From Monarcha castaneiventris obscurior (lineage: Eukaryota; Chordata; Aves; Passeriformes; Monarchidae), in contig JAMPIT010000258.1 of assembly GCA_026261815.1 (NCBI GenBank), positions 7,369,501 to 7,433,500 of the forward strand: 64,000 nt of DNA, written 5' to 3'. Every line of letters begins with the position of its first letter. Position 1 is the stretch's first letter. Shown in pieces: positions 51,684 through 63,010 of the stretch. Position numbers and translations under genes: made by a program. The notes under the pieces are model-generated. The model saw only the letters and a list, made by a program, of their open reading frames with translations, made no database searches and was not told where the DNA came from.

Positions 51684-53779
51684 TGCATGTGTTCACCCTT
51701 GTTCACCCCTTTCCCTGCCCAAGAAACATGTTTCTAAAAATGTGTAAAATACTACAAATAAAACACGTTTGGGTTTGCCAGTCTGCTTTTCCATGTTAGG
51801 AGGAGGAGCAGAACTGTAAAAAGGGGCAGAGTCAGCATCCGTGATGGTCTTGTGCATATGGACCCCTCTGTGATGATCTTTTGTAGGAATAATTTTGGTG
51901 ACAGCGTGATGTTAGATCCTGTCAGTACCCTCACAGTGAGTCAGCTCTGTTCATTTATCACCCTTCACACGCTTTTACAATTTCTCTCGGTGCTGTGCTG
52001 AATATGGAAGCACTTCAAGCTGAGGCATTCTTGGACCACCCCTGCCTGTTGGGCTCTGCTGGGGGCTGCACTGAAGGAGCAATGTGCCCTCTCTGGAGCC
52101 CACTCTGGCACAGCATTGCTGTGACCTGTGCTGGGCAGGGTTCAGCAGGAGTGTGATGCCTTTCCCACCATGCTGGGGTGGAGAAGAGGATCCATCTGTC
52201 TTTTTCGTGTTTTATTGTTTTGGAGGATGGTTTTTTTTCCTGCAGTCCCATGAAAGGGCAGAGGCTGAACAGACAAGGGCCCTGTTGCTGAAGGAGAGTC
52301 ACTTCACAGGCAAATGGTGGCACAGTGATGACTTGCCATCATTTATTCTGTGAGTTGTACTTGTTCTTTGGAGACAGAATATTCTAACTGCTTGGCCATT
52401 ATCACCTAATGTTTTTTTTCACAGTTACATTAAAAAAAAAACTCTCCCAAAAGCCCAACCCTGTGTTTTTGCATTCTTACTCTCCAATAAAACATAACTG
52501 TGGTGTCATTCACATTGGATTTAGTCTCCTTTAACAGTATATTTCAATAGTTTCATATGGGAATAAGCATTTGGGACTCCTTTCCATTTTTTTTTCCAGT
52601 GAATATATCCTATGGCTGTTAGAGCCCAATTGTCACATTCCTTTTAACCTGCAGGCTGTGGTGAACTGACTGAAGGATACCAGCAGCTCCTCAGCATTAG
52701 GAAATGGGTCTGAAAGCATAAATCACTTCCTTCTTGGCATATACTAGATACAGTGCAGGGTATGTTTGCATTAGCAGTTGCCATATTACATTAGGATCTG
52801 TGCTGATTAGATTTTCACTAATAGGAGCAGGGCAAACGTATTATATAGCTGCACAATTAAATATATTGTCAGACTGAGGGTGAAAGGATGGAGTAATGGA
52901 AAAAATAGGGGATAAGACAGGCTTTTCTTTGGAAGGAGCAAATGTGGAGAGGTCATGGTAGAGCCAGCAGGAAGTTTAAACAGAGTTTAAGGAGGTTGAT
53001 TGAGGAAATGTCTTGACAGAGCAGTGGAAATGACGTGTTATGGAAGAGGGAGTGATTAAGTTGCTTGAGAAGAACCAGCAGACAATTTGAGCTGGATTGG
53101 GGTGGGCACAGAGATGCCACGTTGGAGCAGATGAGAGGTGCTGGGCTGCAGAAGGCAAGAGAAATTTGAAAAAGTGCATTCAGCCTTGAGAAAGAATAAT
53201 GATAAAGATGTGACTCAGAGTAGAAGGGGTTTGGTTCAGATTTGGTACAGTTTCAGGGAAACTGGGTTTACCAAGAAAGCAGTTTTTTAACAGTCTGATA
53301 TTTTTAAGTCAATGTGGCTGTGTCTCTAATACTTGCAGTTGTGAGTATTGTTTTCCCTTTTCCTTGTTTTCAATTCTTTCCTCCCTTTCACTTGCAACTA
53401 TCAAAAGCTCCTTGAAGTCAATGTAAAGACTTTGGTGGATTTTTAGTGGACTATGAATAAGCCTCTTCTTGTGTCATGGCTGAATGCTGATTTCTGAGCT
53501 GTTCTGGTTCCAGGCAGTATCTATAATTGCATGTTATTATTTGAAAAATAAAGATTTTAATTGCTTTCCAGAAAGCTTGAGAGGAAAATAATCCATATTG
53601 TTTTGCTTCTTTTAATTGGAGAACTTTTCCACACTGTAATGTGTCTCAGTAGGCCCATTCCATCACATTCTCCATTTTATTTTGAAGTCTCTTGAAGAGT
53701 TAATACTTCATTATTGGGCTATTTTCCTTGATCTCCAGCCACAGAGGTTTGTTTTTTTAAATAATGCTTGTCTTATTTT

Positions 53780-54320
53780 TCATAGCTGATGTGACTGATT
53801 CAGATTGGATTATTTCCTTTGACCCAAACTGGGGCTGCAGTTCGAAGATCCAACCAATCTGTGGGCAGCCCTTTTTTTCTTTAATAGCAGACTAATTGGC
53901 AGACCAATTAATCTGCTCATCTGTGAAAAGAAAATTTATAGCAATAAGTAGTTCTATTTCCAGAAGTCATTCTCTAAAGTAACATTACAGTGGCCTTGTT
54001 TACTTCATGCCCTGCAACACGATCCAGTGCTTCAACAGTAGCACAGGTCAATTAGTGGACAAATTAAGCAATTATTAGCCACTAACAAGGGTGACTGGCA
54101 TCATTACCCTTCCTGTTTACCAGCAAACTGTTATTTTAATACAAAGATCAACAAATAAATTAGGGCATCTGTTGTATTGCCATGTCTGCCTTGAAGTAAA
54201 TGATATTAAATGGGCTTTGGTTGCTGCCAAATTCTTAACCCCGGCCTAATGAGATACACTGATATGTCTCTTGCTGATTACAGAAGCTGTAAAATTTAGT
54301 TTGTATTGATTTATTAACAG
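53780..54320. promoter_or_regulatory. Candidate conserved noncoding element with homeodomain-site clusters
   Basis: An AT-rich, low-complexity-free stretch dense in TAAT/ATTA words. It includes the palindrome at 53886-53917, an AATTAGTGG / CCACTAA inverted pair at about 54051-54085, CAATTATT, and CCAAT-like words near 53855. Long unique stretches of this kind in giant introns of developmental-neighbourhood genes are often conserved enhancers. Conservation itself cannot be seen from one sequence, so this is an inference from base composition and motif density. Confidence 0.35.
53886..53917. repeat. Near-perfect palindrome of two TAATTGG sites
   Basis: Left arm AGCAGACTAATTGG (53886-53899), spacer CAGA, right arm CCAATTAATCTGCT (53904-53917). 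Thirteen of 14 arm positions are complementary. Each arm carries TAATTGG, a homeodomain-type core, so the palindrome is a candidate paired binding site. Confidence 0.85.
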
Positions 54321-56091
54321 GAGGACCAAGTTCTCTGCAACGGTATCTTTTTTTTTTAATAGTCTGATATCTGTCTTTTTATTTTAAACATTATTGATCC
54401 AGACTATTTCAGATGGTCCAGAACTATTGGGTTCCTCTGAAAGACAAAGCTATTTCCTGATTGTATTGATTATCTGGATACTTACAATAATTTTAGGGTG
54501 GGGTTTGTATATGTAAATATATGCTTTTATCTGATGTTTCTCTCATGCTCCTTAGAACTGTTGCTACTTCCAGGTTAGAATTCTGAGAGCTATTTTTCTC
54601 TCCCTTTGTATTTTTTCAATGGGGTAAGACTTTTTCGGGCCTAATTGACTCTCTCCTCAGTAAGAAAACCAATTAAACCTCCTTTGGATGGGTAACTTGG
54701 TTGCAGCAGCTGTGGTAGATGGGGGTGCCTGGGGAAATGCTGGGTCTTGTTTGACACCAAGCTCTGGGTGTCAAAGGTCAGGCTCCTTTAGCTGGGTGCA
54801 GCAGGGAATCAGGCAGAGCAGAGCCTCACCCGTTGTGTGTTTATGTGCAGCCTTCCACTCCACAGCCTGCTCTTGGTCAGGGAATAGCAATTGCCTGTTG
54901 AAGCTGAAAACTGCAGCTTCCAGTTGCCAAGATGCTCCTGCCAAGATCGGTGAGTGAGGCTGCATCAATAACAGGGGCAAAATGAGCAGAAGCTGGACAA
55001 GCCTCTTCACTGGCACAGCGACAGCCACAGCAAAGCCCTGGGAGTTTGGGCTCTCGTGTCACACTGAATGAAGAGCAGCCCTGCTGCCCCAGAGGCTTTC
55101 ACAGTCCTCCCTGCTGCATGAGGAGCTGTGGCATGTGCCTGCCTGGTGCTCTGCCAAGGCCTTTGGTGAAGGGATGGTGCACAATGCACACGATGCAATG
55201 TTTATGCTGGCTTTATTTCAGCTTGAAGGGTCTTACCTAACCTAGGATAAAATTTGTTCTGGACACACTGATTTCTGAATAGTTAACTCCTCCAAAACAC
55301 AAACTGATGTGATGTTTGAGTCTAGTTGAGTTTAGCTGCAAACTCTTTCATACTAAAACCAGCACGGTGTCTTGAGAAACCACGGACCGAGTGAGGGGCT
55401 GTTTCCCTTTAAGTGATTTGGAGCCCTCCAGGTGTGCGTACTGTGGATTATGTTTCAAGCACTGCCAGGAAACAGTCAGAGCAGCAGTTTAACATAGCTA
55501 AGCTTTTCATGTTTGCATACAGTCAGGAAATCTGGTTATTCAGGATCCAACTGTGTCCCCATCGTTCCTTCGTGTTCTTGCTGTCGGGTAATGAGCAAAA
55601 GTCACAACACCAGCCAAAAAGCAGATCGATGTTCGGTTTCCCTCATCGAGAGGAGGTAATTGCAGGAACGTTTCCTGAGCAATATAATTATGGATATGCT
55701 AATTTCCCTCAGAAATTCAGGTTTAGTTTCTTCTCAAGTGGAAGACCTGCTTACAGAAAGTTCCTCTCTCCTCTTCAGGATTAGTCACTGAGACATGAAA
55801 AAATTGCTGATGTTTAGAGTCAACTATACCTTGATTCTCTCAGACATTTCAGAAGCCTAATTTTTCTCCATGTGCCTAAGCAAATTAGAATTCATTTCAA
55901 CAGCGGCATAGGTTCAGATTTGCTGCTATTTGAAATACAAAGTGGGCCTCAAGAAATTAGCTAAATGAAGGAGTTGTGCAGAATGTGAGATTTTGGTCTC
56001 ATCTTTAATGTATGTTTCAGCCAAGCTGTAAACAAGTGCATTTAACCTGGCATGAACATGGGGTTTAGGGGCTTTTTTAAATTCTTTGATT

Positions 56092-56340
56092 GAATCATAA
56101 AAAATCAGTTCTGAAGTCAGCTAGTAAGCCCAGGCCATCTCTTCTATGCTGAATTGTTGCTTGTTATAGCTATTCCCTAAGGCTTTACCCTGTCCAGTGT
56201 TAAATGTTTCTGATGATGGGATTCCACTCTTACCCTGGAGAGACAATTCCACACTCTAATAGAGCTCACCATTAGTGAAATTTTACTGATGAGCAGCCTT
56301 AATTTTTCTCTGCTTAATTTTATCCTGTTGCTAGACCGTA
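56092..56340 (-). mobile_element. Ancient CR1-like LINE fragment, minus orientation
   Basis: On the + strand the series ccctgtccagtgttaaatgt, gatgatgggattccactctt, ggagagacaattccacactc, taatagagctcaccattagt, then gcttaattttatcctgttgc follows the order of an old amniote CR1 3' region (pattern tccagttttaaatgtctcaa, gatggggattccaccactt, agactattccacagtctaat, cttgctttaatttcatccca). It is strongly diverged, consistent with an insertion that predates birds. Confidence 0.6.
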
Positions 56341-57320
56341 GTGATTGATTTATTCTGGGGAAATTCAGTAAATGGTTCCTGCTTCACAGGATGGACCTTA
56401 CAATAAATAGCAAATTGTCATGACCTATCTGTGGGTGTCCTGAGATTACACAGGAACTCAATTTATCTCGACATTAATTCCCTGGAAGCTATTTCTGTCA
56501 GTACCAACTCAGTGGAGGGATAAGCAGTGAATTTTACTGCCAGATTCCTGTCTCCTGCCCCAGCACCAGCCCTGGGCTGAGGCAATGCTGAGTGACTCCC
56601 TGAGCACGAGGCCAAGAGGAAGGAGCTCCTGCAGGCTCTGGTGCTGTGATGTGCCCAAAGGAAGGGCATTTAGGATCTGCTTCCCCGTCACTTGCCTGGG
56701 TTCCACATTAAAGAAGCTGATGAGGTGGAGTTAGTTACTCCTGGTTTTTAGGACTGTAAAATGAGTGAAGAATATGACCTTATAAATTCCAGTCCACCAG
56801 TAGCACAATATACCTGTGCCCAGTGCAGATATTATGTAACTCTCCCAATTTTTTTGTGAGGCATTTTACACCTCTCTGTACATGCAGATGATCTGAAACC
56901 TGTGCTCATATGTCAAGGGTAGGTCTGGCTGTATGCTGAAATGAATTTGAGGTGGCTCTGCTCAACAAATTTCCTCTCACAAGGTGAGCTGCAGTGTGAG
57001 CAGGCTGGCTGTGTGAGGTATCTTCATTTCTCCTCTTAGGAGGAGAAAGGTTTTGTTATTGAGGCTCAGCTGATGAGCAGTAACTTCTCCCTCTGTGGAA
57101 ACTCAGCGATGCCTGGTAACGCAGCCATGGTGTGCTTGCATTCTGAGGACAGATTAAGGTGTTTCTCCTTAAAGTTCTTGGAGTTTTAAGCAGGTGGCAG
57201 GTGCTATGTGATGGCAAGGGATTTGTTCTGTTGAAGCAGGAGCAGTGCCAGGAGGAATCATCATTCTAATCTTTTATATGTGAAATTTCAAGTAGATATC
57301 TGGAAATCATTGATGTCATT

Positions 57321-57340
57321 CCCCCCCCCCCCCCTTTCAG
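57321..57340 (+). promoter_or_regulatory. AGBL4: Poly-C tract and upstream candidate 3' splice site
   Basis: Fourteen C residues (57321-57334) then tttcag form a pyrimidine tract ending in CAG at 57338-57340, 27 bases before the acceptor fixed by homology (57366-57367). Its use would keep the frame and insert nine residues. The homopolymer is also likely to vary in length and to be error-prone in assembly. Confidence 0.5.
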
Positions 57341-57367
57341 ACTCTTTTATTTTTATTTTTTTCTCAG

Positions 57368-57482
57368 GTATAATCGATTTCCTCGTGAGCCACCATCCAA
57401 TTGCGAAAGTTCTGAGGGACCACCTGGTGTTCAAGATTGCTCCCATGCTCAATCCTGATGGAGTTTACCTAGGAAATTACAG
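57368..57482 (+). CDS. AGBL4: AGBL4 (CCP6) internal exon with the NPDG motif
   Basis: This is the exon directly following the HxxE exon of cytosolic carboxypeptidase 6. The acceptor is ttttttctcag|GT and the donor is ACAG|gtatgg. The exon is 115 bases: two bases (GT) that complete the Gly codon begun at 33543, 37 codons, then AG of a split codon. It reads IIDFLVSHHPIAKVLRDHL, then VFKIAPMLNPDGVYLGNY. Vertebrate CCP6 has the same block (IIDFLVS-HPIA-VLR, VFKIAPMLNPDGVYLGNYR). NPDG is the conserved M14 turn. The Arg of GNYR is equivalent to substrate-binding Arg127 of carboxypeptidase A, and its codon is split by this junction (AG plus one base). The next block of the family (CSLMGFDLNRHW) was not seen in the remaining 6.5 kb. 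The reading frame is also open upstream of the acceptor, back through a poly-C run and a second CAG at 57338-57340. Confidence 0.94.
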
Positions 57483-58365
57483 GTATGGTGTGGGGAATGA
57501 ATCTGTGTATTGTTCTATCTGTCTTGTACACCTTGCACTGTTTTGTCATTGAATCTTATATGGCTTGTTTCAATTAATTCCTCTTAAACTGGAGGTTCTC
57601 ATGTGGCCATGTGCTTCTTGAAATTCCCACCTAGGAAAGGGACAAATAGAAAATTTGTTTGCTTTGGGAGGTAGAGAGCAACTCTCCAAGACAGCAGGGT
57701 GTCTGCTCTGCAAGCCTCCTCTAGGTGTGGGAGTTAATGTCAGCTTAGAGTTAGACCTTAGCAGTGTTTCATAAATGCACTCATTATGCTGCTCATCAGC
57801 CTCTATGTAAATGTGTCAGTCAATCACAGCTCCCTTAAACTACCCAGATCATCCATTAAAGTCACAGATTTCACTCTGTTATTGTACTGTAATAGATAGG
57901 GATACATGGAATGGAATAATCACTCCACCCTATGCTAATTTAGCTGCATTTTAGTATCTGAATTACTACTTTACCACCTCCTCTGTTGAGATCGTATTCA
58001 GATAATCTTTTGTTTTCCCTAAAATTGTTTCCTCTTAATGCATTTATTTACAAAATAAATGTGCTGCTGGAGGTGATAATGAAAAGCAGTTGATTAGTTG
58101 ATGATTTGTTTGTGGGGGCAATTACATGTACCACACAGGTCTCTGGAGAAGCCCCTGAGAAATGAAATATACTGCCTGTGGTTTTGCTTACAGAGCAAGA
58201 CTAAATAACACAATTCACTTTGTAGCCAGGCTACCTTGAGCTTTGATCTAATTAGGTATTGCATTGCTAAGCAGAATAAGGCTGGGTTATTGCATGGGTG
58301 AGGAGACCACTGAGGAAGAAGATAGAAGGTGCAGAAAATGGGGTTGCTGGCAGCTCTTTGTTGAG

Positions 58366-58600
58366 GAAACAGCCTCAAGTTGTGCCAGGGGAGTTTTAGG
58401 TTGGGTATTAGGAAAAAATTCTTTACTGAAAGGGTGGTCAGGCATTGGAACAAGCTGCGCAAGGCAGTGCTGGAATCAGTGTCCCTGGAAGTAATCAAAA
58501 AAATATGTGAATGTGGTGCTTAGGCACAGGGTATAGCAGTGCTGGGTTAATGGTTGGACTCAGTTTGAGAGGTCTTTTCCAGCATTTATGATTCTATGAT
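58366..58600 (+). mobile_element. CR1 LINE, 5'-truncated 3' end, + orientation
   Basis: The stretch carries the recognisable order of bird CR1 3' sequence: cctcaagttgtgccagggg, ggttgggtattaggaaaaaa, a ttctttactgaaagggt block, gcattggaacaagctgc, gtccctggaagt, ggttggactc, gaggtcttttccagc, and the terminal gattctatgat octamer repeat. CR1 is the dominant LINE of birds and is typically 5'-truncated with an ATTCTATG-type tail rather than poly-A. It may extend upstream to about 58280. Divergence and small deletions suggest an old, inactive copy. Confidence 0.9.
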
Positions 58601-61600
58601 CTGTGCTCCTTATCCCTCCTTTTCTTTGCTAGTTGCTAAACTGAAGCAGCAGGGGGTTGTGGGGGTGATTTCAACAGCGCTTCTGTGTGTTCTAAGTGAA
58701 ACTTCCGAGAGCAAGCAGTGTCCTTCCAGCTGCAGTTACACTCACTCAGATCTTGGCAATCCCAAATCAGACAGTGGTGGTGTCTGGCAGCACCAGGAAT
58801 TTATCATAATGTGTCACCATACAGGAATAAACCCCCCAAATGGCTCTAGAATCTGATACTACGTCACTTTCCTTTCTTCCAGGTGCCTTGCACATAAGCA
58901 ATCTCCAGCTGCAATTAAGCAGCTTTTGTTTTCCCCATAAGTTCACTTGCCCTCTAGGGTTTTTTCCTCCCACACTTTTATAGTTTTTCCCCTGTAGGTT
59001 TTTCCCCTCTGCTGTTATCTACAGTTTTTGAGAGACATGCAGCTTTACCGGCATTCATATGGCTCAGAACTTGAAAAGCCTTTTGGGAGCCCAGGTAGTA
59101 GGAAAGGGCATGTGAATTAATTTGGAATTGCTGAGCCTGATGTTTGTACTCCTGGTTTAACTTTCCATGATATGCAAGATTTTCAACCCTCCTGAACTAA
59201 AGAGAATTTTAATGAGGTAGTTGAAAAAACACTTGATTTTCTTGCAATTCTTCACTGTATTTACAAATGGCCTAATGTAACTAATAACTCAAAAACGAGG
59301 ATAATAAGCAAAATGCTACCTATTATCTTGAGAAGAATATTAAAAAGCCTAGTAATGTGCCAGCATTGCAGTTAACTAGTGCTGAGTGAATAATTTACAG
59401 CAAACACTTTATTTCCTGCTCATACAAAATCCACAAGCACATCACAATTTATTTACTTGAATTTACCAGATGAATTTCTTAAAAAATCTCTAAGGATCAC
59501 TTGCTTGTATTTGAAAATTTGACTCTGAGGCTTCTCAGTGATTGGCTAGATAACTCTGCTTCATCTCCTTTGGTCTTTGTTCAGATTAGCACATAAATAG
59601 GACTTTCAGAAGTCTTCCACGTAGTGGGGTCTAACACAGATCTGCTGGCTGGGGACACCCCCTTGCTTTTGCAAACAGGGGTGCCACATGCAGCAAGAGC
59701 AGTTTCAGGCATTTGAACTTCTCCTTGCTGTTATCTCCCTCTTTCTCAAAGCAGCAGCTGGTGACTATTTCTTTGGTTCATTGAAGGTTCACATTCAGAG
59801 CTATGCAAGCTAAGATAATGAAATGGGTAATTAAACCTCATGCTTGAGTTTGTAAATTGATCTCCTGCCAGTGTGAGAGAGGTTTTTCCTTTACCCTGCC
59901 CGTGCACAGCCTTGCACAGCTGGCACTGCTGGATGCACTTGGCTGTGCTCTGAAATCCCAGGCACTGTGGGCACCATGAACAGCCTGAGTGTGTCAGGAG
60001 CTCTTGGAGAAGGGATGGGATGGACTGGTTCTCCTGACATCAGAACAGGAACCAACCACTCACTGAGCCAGCCTGATAGGGTAAGAGTTGGCTGGTGAGG
60101 TTTTCTCCATTGCCATTTTTGGGGGTACAGGATTTTCACCGAGGGTGAGTTCTGCGCTCTCCTCCAAAATCCTCCTTCCTTTGTTGTTGGGAACCGAGGT
60201 TTAGGAGTTTAAGCCAAATCTGAAAAGATGCCACCAAGAGTTGCTTGTTTTCTACAAATTATTGCTCGTTCTCAAGAGAATAGACAAAATGGGTTGTGAC
60301 TCTGACTTGGATGTGGTGACCTGCTCATCACCAGCAATAAGTGACTTTGGTGCTGCAACTATAAAGCACAGCCTCATCTGTGAGGAAAGTTGTTTATATG
60401 TTGCATGGACATTCAGGTGGCTCTAAAAGAAATGGTCATGGAAATGAAGGTCAGAGCTCAGTGTTCCAGGATACACGGAAATGGATGCTAAACTTTACTG
60501 ATTTATTCAAGTTTATTCAAGAGTTGAAGAATTTGTGGACCTATACAATTAGGAATGAAAAGACAAGGTGCCTTGTGGGATGTACAGGGTGATTAAGCAG
60601 CTCTTTTAATTCAGAATGTTTGGAAAGTCTATACACAGTTTGAACAAAGGTTTTTGTGGTAATTTTTTTAAAACTCTCTTTTCAGTGGGGAAAAAAAAAA
60701 ACCAACAAAACCCTCCAAGTCCTTTTCTTGCTGCATGAATATACCCAGCTCCTCCTGAAATACAGAATAATGACAGGTACCTGCTGTTTGCTGTGGCCAA
60801 GGAGGTAGAGTCTTTCCCAAAACAGGAAGACAGGCTTCACCCTTTTCTTGAAGTCTTTAAAGCCTGATATTATTACACTTCTAAGCTTTGCAGTCACAGT
60901 GTGTAAAAGGTGTTATGCTGCATGGGCTTGTTAATTAAATTGCCCAGGAAGATGCCACTGGTTGGCCCAGCTAAAATACAGAGTCTGCAGCATAATCTGC
61001 CCTCATTTTAGCTGACAGCTTGTCCTCAGCTCTCACCTGAATAGAAAGACCCCTTTTGCTGGGGGTAGTGCACGACTTGATCTTTAGCTTTAGTTTGAAA
61101 GGACATGGCACAAAAATAAAAATATTTGTGAGTTTCTCCATAGCACTAATCTCATCCTCTCTGATGGATTAAACTGTGAAACAGCTTTAGGAAATAAAGG
61201 AAAACTAGTGCAGGGAAGAGAGATTTCTTGACTTTTCTCCCTCTGTTTGCAGTACAGCATTATCATATTGCTATCCCCAGGGAGGAGGGGGTAGACTAAG
61301 GGGGGAAAAAAAGTGTTCTTGATTTAAAAGTCGTGCATCCCCAGGCTTGGCCTGAACTTTCCTTTATCGAGAGCTTGTTCTTCAGCTGGCATTCTGCAGC
61401 TGAATGCTGAAATGTGTCCCTGCAGGCGAGATGACTGTACCACACCGTCTTAGATTAGTTCCAATTTGTCAGCCTCACCTTTCGGAGGCAAAATCCCACA
61501 CTGGCACCAAAAGGGATGTGTTGCTTAGTCTGGGGAGCTCTTCACTGAGGTATCCCAGAAATGCCATGACAAGGCAGGTGAAATATCCTGACCGTTCTCT

Positions 61601-62446
61601 AAAGGCTCTGTTGCATCACCTGCTGAGTGTTCCCATTCCTTGGCTTTTCTGTGTTCCTTCTCTGGGAGAGCTGTGACAGTATCAGCCTTCGGTAAATTAA
61701 AGCCATGAATTTGCCAAAATGTTCTGAAATTCCACCACTGCTGTATCCTTCTAGCCCCACTGAAGGGACTGCAAGAATTTGTGTGAATGGGGAGGAGAGT
61801 GCACACACCCATCCCAATCCTTCCTCATTTCACTGTTACCAACAATATTTCTGAACTCAACAGTCTTCTTGCTTGTGTAAGGGCTTAACAAAGTCCTTTG
61901 CTGGACAGAAAGGAGGCCAGCCCTACCCAGACTGGAAAACCAAGTTCACCATAAGCAGTGTCAGTGTCCATATGAAAGCTGTGCTGGGAATTCATGTTTT
62001 GAGCAAATGGTATATTTTTGTCCCAGAAATGTGGTTTTGTAAAGACTGTAATAGATGGTGGAAGGGAGTTGAATTTAGCAAATTGTTTCAAGTGAAAAAA
62101 AGGGAAGCCTTGAGAAACATTTTCAATTATTCATACCAGCATTTTATAAAGGACAACCTTCTTTGATTTTTGTTTGTTAATGGCATGATTTGTTGAAAAA
62201 CTGACCTTTTCTAAATGTTCCTTTACAAAGATTTGAAATACAATCAGAAAACTAGGCTTTGGATCCGGTGAAATATTTCAGATTTATCTCGAACAGGTTT
62301 TTGTGGATTTTGCAACTCTAGAAATAGTCAAAAATTCATGTTCACACATAATTCATAAGGGGTTTTTTAACAGTAAGTGCACATGTGGACTTTATCCAAA
62401 TTATGTTAGTATTTATGTCCATTTTGGGGGGATACACCTGTACCTG

Positions 62447-62476
62447 CATACATATATGTGTGTGTATGTGTATATG
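62447..62476. repeat. Short TA/TG microsatellite
   Basis: Mixed catatatgtgtgtgtatgtg and tatatg units; imperfect. Confidence 0.85.
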
Positions 62477-62819
62477 TTGACAATGAGTGATATGTCTTAC
62501 CATCACTTGTTCAGTTGTAAGACACAGCTCCACACGTGCAGACTATCATTTGCTTGTCTCTTCATTATTTTTCACCTATTTTCCTGGAAGAGGAGGTTGT
62601 TGGTTTTTTTCCCCCTTAACTTCATTTAATACGTGTGAAATTCATGCATTTCCTTAAATTGAAAAACAAAGTATCCATCTCAGATGACAAGATGAAGCTC
62701 CCAATGAAGTTTATTTTTCCTAATTAGGTGTTTGTCATTGTGTATTCTATATAGCAATGTATAAGTAAACAATCGTGGACCTTTTGAATAAATTTATTGG
62801 TTTTATTTATGTTACTGGG

Positions 62820-63010
62820 CATAAAAAATCTATAATTACCAGGTACAGCCGCAATATAACTGGTATTTAATGACAATTACTTTTTGTTACCATAGAAATG
62901 AGTCCAAAGTAGTTACCTATAATTTCTCATTTCCAAACCTCACACATGTTGTATTGCAGTATTACCATAGTAATTGCCTATTAGTCATCATAAAATAAGC
63001 AGTTACCCAG
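62820..63010. promoter_or_regulatory. Candidate regulatory element with two RFX X-box-like words
   Basis: GTTACCATAGAAAT at 62886-62899 and ATTACCATAGTAAT at 62961-62974 resemble the RFX X-box pattern GTTACC-AT-GGTAAC. The second is nearly palindromic. They lie in an AT-rich repeat-free stretch. RFX factors regulate ciliary genes and the gene product acts on tubulin, but the link here is inference only. Confidence 0.25.

Larger units (their letters stand above)
33544..57367 (+). other. AGBL4: AGBL4 complete intron (23,824 bp, phase 1)
   Basis: A complete GT-AG intron between the two recognised CCP6 exons, starting gtgagtg and ending ttctcag. It interrupts a Gly codon after its first base, which matches the joined protein VCQ-G-IIDFL expected for the family. 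Contents that I can name are a CTCF-like motif, A-rich and TTTG low-complexity tracts, AT microsatellites, a diverged CR1 fragment near 56.1 kb, and AT-rich stretches near 50.3 and 53.8-54.3 kb that look like conserved noncoding sequence. A GC-richer block around 40.0-40.5 kb has overlapping open frames on both strands but no recognisable protein. No nested gene was recognised. Confidence 0.88.

Noticed and set aside
53838..53856. tRNA B-box-like word (GTTCGA) as a possible tRNA gene
   Set aside because: No A box at the right spacing, no acceptor-stem pairing and no T run after it.
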